Positions 1 through 5,603 of a stretch of DNA of 11,372 nucleotides are shown here, one piece after another. The notes under the pieces are model-generated. The model did not search any database, was not told where the DNA came from, and saw only the letters and a list, made by a program, of their open reading frames with translations. The position numbers and the translations under genes are program-made. Origin of the DNA: Methylococcaceae bacterium. Its GTDB lineage: Bacteria; Pseudomonadota; Gammaproteobacteria; Methylococcales; Methylomonadaceae. The DNA is taken from contig CANNNN010000056.1 in assembly GCA_947506075.1 (NCBI GenBank), forward strand, positions 1 through 11,372, in the 5' to 3' direction. Numbering within the stretch: position 1 is the stretch's first letter; each line of letters opens with the position of its first letter.

Positions 1-62
1 CATATTTATAATCTTTAAAATACATTTAATAGGGCTTTTATCCAATATTGCAATATTTGAAG

Positions 63-101
63 CGCCTATTGGTTTAAGGCTAATAGGCGGCAATATTTTT
101 T
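63..101 (+). terminator. Possible hairpin terminator
   Basis: The arms CGCCTATT (63-70) and AATAGGCG (82-89) form a perfect 8-bp stem with an 11-base loop. A T-rich stretch with six T in a row follows five bases later. This fits a Rho-independent terminator for a gene lying left of the window. The gap between stem and T run weakens the call, and no upstream gene is visible. Confidence 0.35.
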
Positions 102-115
102 GTTATTTACAGGGC

Positions 116-202
116 ATTCAGAGGTTCTATGGATTGAATTGCAAATACATGCCATGGCATGAGTATCCCATGCCATGACAAAGAAATTCAGAGGATTCAG
201 AG
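116..202. repeat. ATTCAGAGG direct repeats
   Basis: ATTCAGAGG occurs at 116-124 and 186-194, and ATTCAGAG follows directly at 195-202, so the last two copies are in tandem. The copies flank the palindrome at 148-177. No function is apparent. The words may be scars of repeat turnover in this non-coding stretch. Confidence 0.5.
148..177. repeat. CATGCCATGGCATG palindrome with extra half site
   Basis: Positions 148-161 are a perfect 14-bp palindrome. CATGCCATG recurs at 169-177, so 153-161 and 169-177 also make a 9-bp stem with a 7-base loop. Three half sites in 30 bases could be a protein-binding site or a small foldable repeat. No adjacent intact gene indicates a regulatory role. Confidence 0.6.
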
Positions 203-216
203 CATCAGTCAATTGT

Positions 217-237
217 CCTTTGCCCTTTGCCCTTTGC
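217..237. repeat. Three tandem CCTTTGC heptamers
   Basis: Three exact copies of CCTTTGC run without gaps at 217-223, 224-230 and 231-237. The complement reads GCAAAGG. Heptameric short tandem repeats of this look are known from cyanobacterial intergenic DNA, but that link is only by resemblance. The rest of 240-375 shows no gene or clear signal. Confidence 0.7.
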
Positions 238-375
238 CTCCTACTACCAAAAATGTAGCTCCTCATTCAGATTGCTATAGCCCCAATAGGGATTTTATGA
301 TTTTTCTAACCAATTGACATGCTAAGCAATACAAGTGAGCGTCAAATATCGGCCACTATGGATAGCTATACATAG

Positions 376-582
376 AAACAGGTGCCGGCAGGTCGCGGGC
401 ATAAGACCGCAGAAACCTTGCGTTATAACGAACGTAGCACAGTTGAACGCGTTAATGCACGGTTAAAAGACGAGTTTGGCGGTCGAGTCGTTCGTGTCCG
501 TGGGCATGCTAAAGTCATGTGTCATTTGATGTTTGGCATTCTCGCGCTAACCGCGAATCAAATGATGATTTTGGTGACCTAA
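376..582 (+). pseudogene. C-terminal remnant of an IS4/IS5-type DDE transposase
   Basis: The open frame ends in TAA at 580-582 and is closed upstream by TAG at 373-375, so only about 68 codons survive. The stretch RYNERSTVERVNARLKDEFG followed by RVRGHAKVMCHLMFG is typical of the C-terminal end of IS4/IS5/IS1182-like DDE transposases. There the conserved glutamate of the catalytic triad sits in the ERxxVER region. A full transposase of this type is several hundred residues, so the N-terminus and the first two catalytic aspartates are missing and the fragment cannot be active. The GTG at 382 is not a credible start. Family level is recognised by motif memory, and the exact IS cannot be named. 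No terminal inverted repeat could be assigned with confidence. Confidence 0.8.
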
Positions 583-679
583 AAACAGCACAGGAAGTTT
601 TAGTTGCAGGACTTTAAGAAAATAAAGGCACATCCATGCCCTGATTTTGATAAAAATGAACGAATAACCGGGTAGTGAG

Positions 680-729
680 CCAAAAATAGCTTTTTTCGCT
701 CGACCCAGTTCAAAAAATGGCTTTTTTGG
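680..729. repeat. Imperfect inverted repeat downstream of the transposase remnant
   Basis: The arm at 680-696 (CCAAAAATAGCTTTTTT) pairs imperfectly with the arm at 712-729 (AAAAAATGGCTTTTTTGG) across a 15-base loop. Each arm is itself nearly self-complementary. It lies about 100 bp beyond the transposase stop, where the element's right end could be. It may be a bidirectional terminator or part of the IS end. The rest of 583-818 holds no gene that I can see. Confidence 0.4.
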
Positions 730-818
730 GAGCCGACATTAACTTACTGCATTTTCACGTCGGTAATTTTGCAAGTGGTTCGTTATTCAAAAAATTAGCG
801 TTAGGTAGGTATAGCTGT

Positions 819-1230
819 TTAGTTCAGGCTGGGTAAAAACGTGAGTAACGGGGTTGCAAACCCCGTCACGCCGAGGACCCAGCTCATACTGAACTGCGTT
901 GCATCTGCGCCAGAAACAAACACCAATGACCAGGCAGTTCGCGTGGTCCCCGAGATCACGCTGGGACCGGTTACGGTATACTTGTTGCCACGCCCGTCCT
1001 TGTGTTACCTGCTTAAAACCACTGGTGATCAGCGATGGTGAAGCCGTGATAGTGGGATTAAAGGCCAACATAGATAGTACGCCGGCACTTGAGACATCAA
1101 ATTTGAAAGTGAGGTCTTTATAGGTAACCGCGCCAGCGCTGTTGATTACTGGAACCCGTGACACAGAGATGCGATTATTCGCGCCAGTAATTAGCGCAGA
1201 TCCGAAGTAGGCATTTGGCGTTGCAGCCAT
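819..1230 (-). pseudogene. Frameshifted small hypothetical protein
   Basis: From ATG at 1230 the minus strand reads MAATPNAYFGSALITG onward for about 75 sensible residues ending near ITSGFKQVT. The same frame then becomes rich in Arg, Trp and Cys and loses its character. Moving to the next frame near 999-1008 restores protein-like sequence (KYTVTGPSVISGTTRTAWSL, then FVSGADATQFSMSWVLG), which ends in SLN and TAA at 819-821. The two halves share a small, polar, Ser/Thr/Val/Gly-rich, beta-strand-like composition without long charged runs. I therefore read them as one gene of about 135 codons split by a one-base indel or a sequencing error. No signal peptide, membrane segment or known domain is recognised, and no good ribosome binding site precedes the ATG. 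The function is unknown. Confidence 0.55.
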
Positions 1231-1675
1231 AGCAGAAGTTGAAATTTAATTGGGTAACGTGATGCCGATGTAGGATGGTCGTGGACAATTATTTTACGTA
1301 AATGGATAAAGCATAGCTTAGCAAGCTTAATTATATATTTCTCAATGCTTTAAAGTTGGACAGTTCAGGTGCGCATTGCGTACCATTTATCACTGAATAG
1401 TCTCAGTCAGGTTTATTTGTGGTAGCGTCACTTCAGATATAGTCGTATTTACTGATAAAATAACGGATGTTAATTGCTGACTTTTTTCATCAAGTTGTAA
1501 CTTAGCCATTCATATAATGGGTAAATAATTTGCATGGTTTAGTGTGAAAACTCCAATTAGGATGGGGCTTTGTACAATAAACTGCTGAGATGCCAGTCAA
1601 ACTATGTAAAAAATCATAAATGAAATTACTTGTTTATTAGTTGCACTTCCCCCTGAACTGAAGGTTTTAAATCCG
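1231..1675. other. AT-rich intergenic stretch
   Basis: About 445 bases without a convincing ORF on either strand. I find no tRNA-like fold, no strong hairpin and no clear promoter pair. The final part must carry the expression signals of the lipoprotein gene at 1676. An AAGG about 11 bases before that ATG is a usable ribosome binding site. Confidence 0.6.
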
Positions 1676-2155
1676 ATGCGCCACCCCTACTACTCCCAGC
1701 ACAAGACTGCACTGCTCACGCTGGCTTGCCTTATGGCGGCCTGCAGCCAGCAGCCTGATCAATCACCTGCACCGGCAGACCCCGTAAAAACCGACATACG
1801 CGCCCCCGCTTCAAAGGAAATGCCTCCCGGCCAGACGGGAACGTCCGATCCGGCAACTCCAACGACTGCAGCGGTTCAAGCAGATATCCCCGTTACCGAA
1901 GATCCGCCTGCGTTAAAAGCGCTGCGTGAGGGAATGCCACCCGATGTCAGCGAGTTCATCCGGCGTGCCGTGATATGCAATCACTGGGCGGGCGAGGAAC
2001 CCTACGACGATGATCGCTGGGAGCAGATCAATAGCGCTGTAAAACGTATGGGGTGCCTCGAACTCGACGCTGACCAGAAAGCCCTGTGCTCGCGATATGC
2101 GAGCCAAGGCGAAGTACTGAAGCGTATCAGTCAGTCCAGAAAAACACCGTTATGA
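1676..2155 (+). CDS. Predicted lipoprotein of unknown function
   Basis: 159 residues. The N-terminus has a basic and polar start, a hydrophobic core (TALLTLACLM, 11-20) and the lipobox MAAC ending at Cys23, so it should be lipidated and exported. Residues 24-75 form a Pro/Ala/Thr-rich linker with low complexity. Residues 76-155 look folded, with helix-like segments (PPALKALREGMPPDVSEFIR), a conserved-looking CNHWAGEEPYDDDRWEQIN stretch and three Cys (100, 126 and 137 by count) that could form a disulfide. The start at 1676 is supported by the signal sequence and by AAGG upstream. The gene overlaps the next by ATGA, so the two are probably translated together. Its base composition differs from the rest of the window, which suggests acquisition from a high-GC proteobacterium. 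I recognise no named family. Confidence 0.8.
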   Translation: MRHPYYSQHKTALLTLACLMAACSQQPDQSPAPADPVKTDIRAPASKEMPPGQTGTSDPATPTTAAVQADIPVTEDPPALKALREGMPPDVSEFIRRAVICNHWAGEEPYDDDRWEQINSAVKRMGCLELDADQKALCSRYASQGEVLKRISQSRKTPL

Positions 2156-2706
2156 AAATCCTTGCGTTCAGTTTGCTGCTGGCGGTGCTCTGCGCCTGTA
2201 CAGATCTGGATCAAAACATGTCGGGCGCTGAGGGGGCTTCTGCAGGAAAAAGCGTGGTGGCGTTCCTGCAGGCTTATCAGGCGCAACATTTCCGTGGCCT
2301 TCCCGACACCAACCAGGCTCGGTCGCTGGCGCCCCACCTGAGCTCGCGGCTTAACGGGTTGCTCGAGGACGCACTGCGCGGACAGCAGGAATACAAGGTC
2401 CGATTCCCGTCCGACAAGCCACCGATGGTTGACGGCGATATTTTCTCGAGCCTTTTCGAGGGTGCAACGAGGGGCGAAGTCGAAGCCGTGACCGAATCCG
2501 CCGATACCGCGACAGTGCGTATCAAATACATCTACACCGATCCGGCGACAGGCAAAATAATCCAGTCCTGGAATGACCGTTTTCTACTGGTCCGTTCCGG
2601 GAAAAACTGGCTGATCGACGATGTGGAATACCAAGGCAGCTGGGATTTTGCGGTGCGCGGCAGGCTCTCGGCCGCACTGATTGAGACGGCCTCGCTGGGC
2701 CAATGA
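2152..2706 (+). CDS. Predicted lipoprotein, DUF3828/NTF2-like fold possible
   Basis: 184 residues from the ATG at 2152, which overlaps the previous stop as ATGA. The frame is open further upstream, but only this start gives a proper signal peptide: MKILAFSLLLAVLCAC with lipobox LCAC and Cys16. The mature part starts with a helix-like region (AGKSVVAFLQAYQAQHFRGL), then LAPHLSSRLNGLLEDALRGQ. After a central acidic part it ends with alternating strands such as TATVRIKYIYTD, DRFLLVRSGKNWLIDDVEYQ and a final helix. This helix-then-sheet order, with the phrase 'W.IDDVEY', resembles DUF3828 and other NTF2-like periplasmic proteins. That is a pattern match, not a proven assignment. As a coupled pair, the two lipoproteins probably act together at the inner face of the outer membrane or in the periplasm. 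No catalytic motif is seen. Confidence 0.82.
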   Translation: MKILAFSLLLAVLCACTDLDQNMSGAEGASAGKSVVAFLQAYQAQHFRGLPDTNQARSLAPHLSSRLNGLLEDALRGQQEYKVRFPSDKPPMVDGDIFSSLFEGATRGEVEAVTESADTATVRIKYIYTDPATGKIIQSWNDRFLLVRSGKNWLIDDVEYQGSWDFAVRGRLSAALIETASLGQ

Positions 2707-2723
2707 AGCCATCATCCGCCGGC

Positions 2724-2756
2724 TGCCGAACCCGGCAAACCGGATGCGCGCCGGTT
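2724..2756. terminator. Two adjacent GC-rich hairpins after the lipoprotein pair
   Basis: TGCCG-AACC-CGGCA (2724-2737) is followed at once by AACCGG-ATGCGCG-CCGGTT (2738-2756). They sit between the plus-strand lipoprotein gene and the convergent minus-strand GGDEF remnant, whose stop codon is inside the second stem. No T run follows on the plus strand. They may stop transcription in both directions weakly, or be a REP-like unit carried with the GC-rich segment. Confidence 0.45.
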
Positions 2757-2888
2757 AACGGTTGTCGCCGGCAAAGACGTAACAGCTGCCGCCATTACGT
2801 TTGGCGACATACATGGCCTCATCCGCGGCCCTGACCAACGCATCTGCACGGATAGGAAATTCAACCGCCTCAATCGAAGTATCCCACC
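2755..2888 (-). pseudogene. C-terminal stump of a GGDEF-domain (diguanylate cyclase) gene
   Basis: Reading the minus strand toward its TAA at 2755-2757 gives TSIEAVEFPIRADALVRAAD, then EAMYVAKRNGGSCYVFAGDNR. This is the hallmark end of a GGDEF domain: a short SIG-like strand, the helix with ADxAMYxAKxxG, and the final aromatic strand. Only about 43 residues remain. The GGDEF signature loop, the nucleotide-binding parts and any sensor domain are gone, so it cannot make cyclic di-GMP. The frame stays open to 2919, but similarity fades near 2885, just where the GC-rich segment ends. It was therefore cut at the segment border. An independent start is unlikely, because the only ATGs upstream (2896 and 2911) lie outside the homologous part. 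The family call is by motif and is firm. Confidence 0.8.
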
Positions 2889-2969
2889 TTAAATCCATTA
2901 TCACCAGCGCCATTTTTCACTCTTTCTGCGCTCACCGAACGTTTGCCACGCTCACCCGATCCCATTGTG

Positions 2970-2999
2970 AAACAAAAATCGGCCCTTTGTGGCCCGATT
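2970..2999 (-). terminator. Rho-independent terminator reading leftward
   Basis: On the minus strand the sequence runs AATCGGGCC, loop ACAAAG, GGCCGATT, then TTTGTTT. That is a stem of eight pairs with one bulged base followed by a T-rich tail with five consecutive T. The shape is that of an intrinsic terminator for a minus-strand transcript coming from the right. No minus-strand gene is evident at 3000-3700, so the transcript it once ended is lost, non-coding or unrecognised. Confidence 0.55.
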
Positions 3000-3333
3000 C
3001 ATAACCTCAAAATTCATCGGCACAAACCTGCCCAGGGCGAGTCAAAAACCCTCACCCAACTTTACCCATTCACGCTTTGATCAAACTGCACATCACCTAA
3101 AAAAGAGTTACTTTAAAGCTTTCGGTTACTAATCAAATGCAGCACAGCCAGCTTTAAAAAGCTCTGTAATTTTCCGTCCCTATCTCACAATAAGTTTGGC
3201 TATTTTATCCCTTAAATCGTGCATTTTTCCCAAAATGCAACATGATCCTTTAAGATGGTTGTTAACATTCCAGTTATGTTTTTTGCCGATATTTTTTATG
3301 CAATAAATTTAAATCGTATTTTTAACGAGGGTA
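3000..3333. other. AT-rich non-coding stretch with hairpins
   Basis: No credible coding region on either strand. Two inverted repeats stand out. TTTAAAGCT (3112-3120) pairs with AGCTTTAAA (3150-3158). TGCATTTT (3220-3227) pairs with AAAATGCA (3232-3239) across a 4-base loop. The right-hand part is very AT-rich (3270-3325). It could hold a regulatory or non-coding RNA, given the minus-strand terminator at its left edge, but I cannot show one. Confidence 0.4.
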
Positions 3334-3368
3334 TCACAACTGACTATGCTTGTTAGTTACAGTTGTGA
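3334..3368. repeat. Perfect 9-bp inverted repeat TCACAACTG / CAGTTGTGA
   Basis: TCACAACTG (3334-3342) and CAGTTGTGA (3360-3368) are exact reverse complements 17 bases apart. Inner ACT/AGT bases can extend the stem with a small bulge. It ends three bases before the ATG at 3372. The position suits an operator or a leader hairpin that would cover the start of the small ORF. No T run follows, so it is not a terminator. Confidence 0.5.
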
Positions 3369-3371
3369 GTC

Positions 3372-3482
3372 ATGAATTACAGTAGGACAATATCCGCTGG
3401 TGCAAGTTGGCCAAGTAAAATCGACTGGCGGCTATGTATCGGTTTGCTGTCATTCGTCAATCTGAGTTCTATGGCAGATTAA
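3372..3482 (+). CDS. Tiny ORF with signal-peptide-like sequence, probably a gene remnant
   Basis: 36 residues: MNYSRTISAGASWPSKIDWR, then LCIGLLSFVNLSSMAD and TAA at 3480-3482. The second half is a hydrophobic stretch ending in SSMA-D, which is a good signal peptidase I site (A at -1). It thus looks like the export signal of a secreted protein whose body is missing. The reading frame beyond the stop (GRPVDGLTLI) hits a second stop soon after. No clear Shine-Dalgarno is present and a perfect inverted repeat sits just upstream. Either it is a decayed N-terminus of a secreted protein or a chance ORF. I know no family for it. Confidence 0.3.
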   Translation: MNYSRTISAGASWPSKIDWRLCIGLLSFVNLSSMAD

Positions 3483-3555
3483 GGTCGTCCGGTCGATGGA
3501 CTTACTTTAATATAGCTGATTTTGAACGGCAGCTATCCGGAATTATTTCCGGCAC

Positions 3556-3790
3556 GAAATGGATAGTCACAATCGGCCAGGTTATCTGCGGAACCGGTTA
3601 ATCAGGCTGAACGTGAACGCTTGCTAGCTGAAGTGACGGAGAATGGCTATATCATCATTATGAGGGTATTCGTATTTCTAGCACTGGTAAACGTTTTCTG
3701 ATTAGAAATGCAGTAGTCTGGAATCTTCTGGATAAAAAGCAACGCTATAAAGGCCAAGCCGCTTGGTTTTCTAACTGGGTGTTTTTATAG
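3556..3790 (+). pseudogene. Decayed MEKHLA-domain protein gene
   Basis: In one frame, 3573 onward reads SARLSAEPVNQAERERLLAE followed by VTENGYI. In a second frame the gene continues HYEGIRISSTGKRFLI, RNAVVWNLLDKKQRYKGQAA and WFSNWVFL, with TAG at 3788-3790. Together this matches the C-terminal half of small bacterial MEKHLA-domain proteins. These have a PAS-like fold and characteristically end with a 'GRRF.I..AVVWN..D..G...GQAA.FSNW.FL' pattern. The frames join at about 3653-3657, where loss of a single base (ATC-AT-CAT instead of ATC-GAT-CAT) explains the break. Upstream, gaa-atg-gat at 3556 may be the family's WEMDW region, but there is also a TAG in the main frame and the N-terminal half cannot be traced. 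It is therefore a pseudogene with more than one lesion. The role of the intact family is not well defined. Confidence 0.72.
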
Positions 3791-4083
3791 TCCGGCACTA
3801 CGCACAGACAGCTTGATTCAAACTGATTCTTTAACGCCTTGCCTGATGTATATGAATAGATTATGAATTTAATGTAGCCAATTAGGAAACAATCCATAAA
3901 TACCCAGTAGTCTTGTCGGCAAACCACTAAATATGAAGTAAGTGTTGAGCGGTTTGACTTGCGCGAAGGCAATATATGCCGTAAATGACTGGCGATATAA
4001 GCTTCTTCTGCCCATGATGTAAACGCTGACTTCGTGCAATTCTATAAAATACTCGATAAAGGGTTGCACATCCGACCTGGGTT
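3791..4083. other. Intergenic stretch without a recognisable gene
   Basis: Short minus-strand frames exist here (for example 3869-4069, aromatic-rich and about 66 codons). They lack ribosome binding sites and overlap each other in different frames, so I do not call them. No RNA gene or strong hairpin was found. Confidence 0.5.
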
Positions 4084-4112
4084 TTGAGCAATGCTAAGGG
4101 TAAATGTAATAT
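4084..4112 (+). promoter_or_regulatory. Sigma70-like promoter for the methyltransferase gene
   Basis: TTGAGC at 4084-4089 and TAATAT at 4107-4112 are separated by exactly 17 bases, close to the consensus TTGACA/TATAAT. Transcription would start near 4119, giving a leader of about 26 bases before the TTG start at 4145. Confidence 0.55.
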
Positions 4113-4144
4113 ACTGGCGACTCTATTAATCCAGAGAATCTGTT

Positions 4145-5065
4145 TTGTCTGCTTTATCTCACCTGTCTAAATACCTCCATCTTCCCTCAACCCCAGGAGA
4201 CCTTTTACAAGCACAGCGATTATTTCATGGGCGTGGACGTGCTTATCCGGGTTTAAACCATGTGACTGTCGATTGGTTGCCTCCTGTGGCTTTAATCACT
4301 TTGTTTGCATCAGAAAAACGCGAAGATGTTGAGCGCGTTGCTGACGAATTACTGGCGCTTATACCTCATTGTAAAAGTGTGCAGTTACAGCTTCGGTATC
4401 AATTAGCCGGTCCTGTGGATGTGATTCGTGGTGAGGTGATTGATCAGCTGGTGATTCAGGAACAAGACCTTAAGTTTTATCTTCGATTGGGACAAGCTAA
4501 AAATACTGGCTTATTTTTGGATATGAAAAATGGACGGCAGTGGGTGCAGGCGCATAGCAAAGATCAGCGAGTGCTTAATTTGTTTGCTTACACTTGTGGT
4601 TTTTCTGTAGCGGCTATTGCGGGTCAAGCGAAGTCAGTCTTAAATGTGGATATGAGTAGCTCTGCGTTAACTGTTGGACGAGAAAATCATCGATTAAATC
4701 AGCAATCACTTGAAGCGGTACGTTTTGAAAAATTAAATATCTTCAAATCGTTCAGTCGATTTAAAAAACGCGGCCCCTTTGATCTATTGATCTGCGATCC
4801 ACCGACTTTGCAAAAGGGCAGTGTCGACATCATCAAAGATTATCCTAAAATATGCCGTCATTTAGATGAATTTATGGCAGCCAATAGCAGGCTGTTATTG
4901 TGTTTAAATGCGCCAGAATTAGGGCGTGATTTTTTAATTAATCATCTGGCCGAATGTGCGCCGAATTATCAGTTAGACGAAGAAATAAAACCGCCGGAAG
5001 CTTATCTTGATGTGGAGGATAAAGGCTTAAAGGTGTTGTGTTTTAAGCGTGTGTGTAACGGTTGA
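4145..5065 (+). CDS. Class I SAM-dependent methyltransferase, RlmI/RlmK-like
   Basis: 306 residues. Residues 1-110 form an N-terminal region without the PUA domain usual in RlmI. The Rossmann methyltransferase core begins at the family signature GLFLDMKNGR (122-131). SAM-binding motif I follows (VLNLFAYTCGF, 143-153), then an acidic strand end (NVDMSS, 167-172) that should bind the ribose, and motif IV (FDLLICDPPT, 212-221) with its catalytic-type DPP. The C-terminus (CFKR) ends the last strand. Relatives methylate a 23S rRNA base using S-adenosylmethionine in the cytoplasm. The exact target cannot be told from sequence, as many pfam10672-type members are uncharacterised. The start is TTG: TAA lies in frame at 4127-4129, no ATG or GTG follows until deep in the protein, and only a weak AGAGA lies upstream. 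It appears to be transcribed alone. Confidence 0.85.
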   Translation: MSALSHLSKYLHLPSTPGDLLQAQRLFHGRGRAYPGLNHVTVDWLPPVALITLFASEKREDVERVADELLALIPHCKSVQLQLRYQLAGPVDVIRGEVIDQLVIQEQDLKFYLRLGQAKNTGLFLDMKNGRQWVQAHSKDQRVLNLFAYTCGFSVAAIAGQAKSVLNVDMSSSALTVGRENHRLNQQSLEAVRFEKLNIFKSFSRFKKRGPFDLLICDPPTLQKGSVDIIKDYPKICRHLDEFMAANSRLLLCLNAPELGRDFLINHLAECAPNYQLDEEIKPPEAYLDVEDKGLKVLCFKRVCNG

Positions 5066-5155
5066 TTGAAAATGTTCAGCCGTTGCATACTGCTTGAAAC
5101 AGCCCTATTCTCCGTGGTTAGGATGAACAAATTCTAATTAATAAATTTCTAAATC

Positions 5156-5338
5156 TTGTCTGCCTATTCTGAAGTCCGTATCCAGCCTTATCGTGAGTTC
5201 TGGTTTACATGGCATTTTTGGAACCGGTTGATCGGCGGCGTGGCGCACTCCTGGTCGCTCAGTAGTTCTTTCGATACCAATCCCGAAGAGCTATTTTCGA
5301 CCGGCAATGAACTGCTATTTGAGCCGCGAATTGCCTGA
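5156..5338 (+). CDS. Unrecognised short ORF, possible C-terminal gene fragment
   Basis: 60 codons from TTG at 5156 to TGA at 5336-5338. The sequence is protein-like (IQPYREFWFTWHFWNRLIGG, then VAHSWSLSSSFDTNPEELFS) with a striking cluster of Trp, Phe and His. Stops lie directly upstream in this frame and no ribosome binding site precedes the TTG. It is better read as the tail of a once longer protein than as an intact gene. The aromatic-rich part could be a membrane-associated or ligand-binding segment. I cannot name the family. The rest of 5066-5603 holds only the hairpin at 5352-5382 and a promoter candidate. Confidence 0.35.
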   Translation: MSAYSEVRIQPYREFWFTWHFWNRLIGGVAHSWSLSSSFDTNPEELFSTGNELLFEPRIA

Positions 5339-5351
5339 AATCATGTGTGTG

Positions 5352-5382
5352 GCAGCCAAGTGTTTGCTGTTCTGTTGGCTGC
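5352..5382. repeat. 8-bp inverted repeat GCAGCCAA / TTGGCTGC
   Basis: GCAGCCAA (5352-5359) and TTGGCTGC (5375-5382) are exact reverse complements with a 15-base loop, 14 bases after the stop of the short ORF at 5156-5338. No T run follows on either strand. It may mark the end of the former gene, or be a factor-independent stop of poor quality. Confidence 0.45.
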
Positions 5383-5533
5383 GGCTGGGAGGCAGGCGTG
5401 ACCGCGTGAGGTATAAACTGATCAATGCCAGCTCGCTTTAATGCCTGCGGCGCAATAATAACAATTTATGAAATTGGCGATAACAGAAGAAATGGGATCA
5501 ACTTTAATGTCGACCGCTGCTACAAGACAAATG

Positions 5534-5563
5534 TTATTGATTTTTGGTCAGTTCGAGTAAAAT
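5534..5563 (+). promoter_or_regulatory. Possible promoter of the DUF2760-Hsp70 cluster
   Basis: TTATTG (5534-5539) and TAAAAT (5558-5563) are 18 bases apart and lie 41 bases before the ATG at 5604. They fit a weak sigma70 promoter. I see no heat-shock (sigma32-type CTTGAA / CCCCAT) pair here. Confidence 0.3.
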
Positions 5564-5603
5564 CAATCCTTCAGAATTTCATTTATTAATACCGGGAAAT
5601 ACC

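Larger units (their letters stand above)
1667..2896. other. GC-rich segment bracketed by TTAAATCC direct repeats
   Basis: The segment between 1675 and 2888 is strongly GC-rich (37 of 60 bases by hand count at 2341-2400), while flanking DNA is AT-rich. The 8-mer TTAAATCC lies at both edges, at 1667-1674 and 2889-2896. It holds two lipoprotein genes and a truncated GGDEF gene. This looks like DNA captured from a high-GC donor, and the 8-mers could be a target-site duplication or a recombination seam. No transposase or integrase lies inside, so the mechanism is unknown. Two 8-mers near both edges could also be chance. Confidence 0.45.

Noticed and set aside
787..1230. A single 147-codon minus-strand gene
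   Set aside because: The last half of this frame is unlike protein, while the next frame continues the first half naturally. I annotate a frameshifted gene ending at 819 instead.
2086..2151. N-terminal extension of the second lipoprotein
   Set aside because: The extra codons would bury the signal peptide, and the ATG at 2152 starts a perfect lipoprotein signal.
2801..3004. Plus-strand 67-codon frame
   Set aside because: It is the shadow of the minus-strand GGDEF stump and crosses the island border and a terminator.
3745..4069. Two overlapping minus-strand frames (3745-3972 and 3869-4069)
   Set aside because: Low-complexity aromatic composition, mutual overlap in different frames, no ribosome binding site, and one overlaps the MEKHLA relic.
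5544..5603. GTG start giving 20 extra codons for the small secreted protein
   Set aside because: It would place the signal peptide inside the protein and overlap the likely promoter; ATG at 5604 fits.
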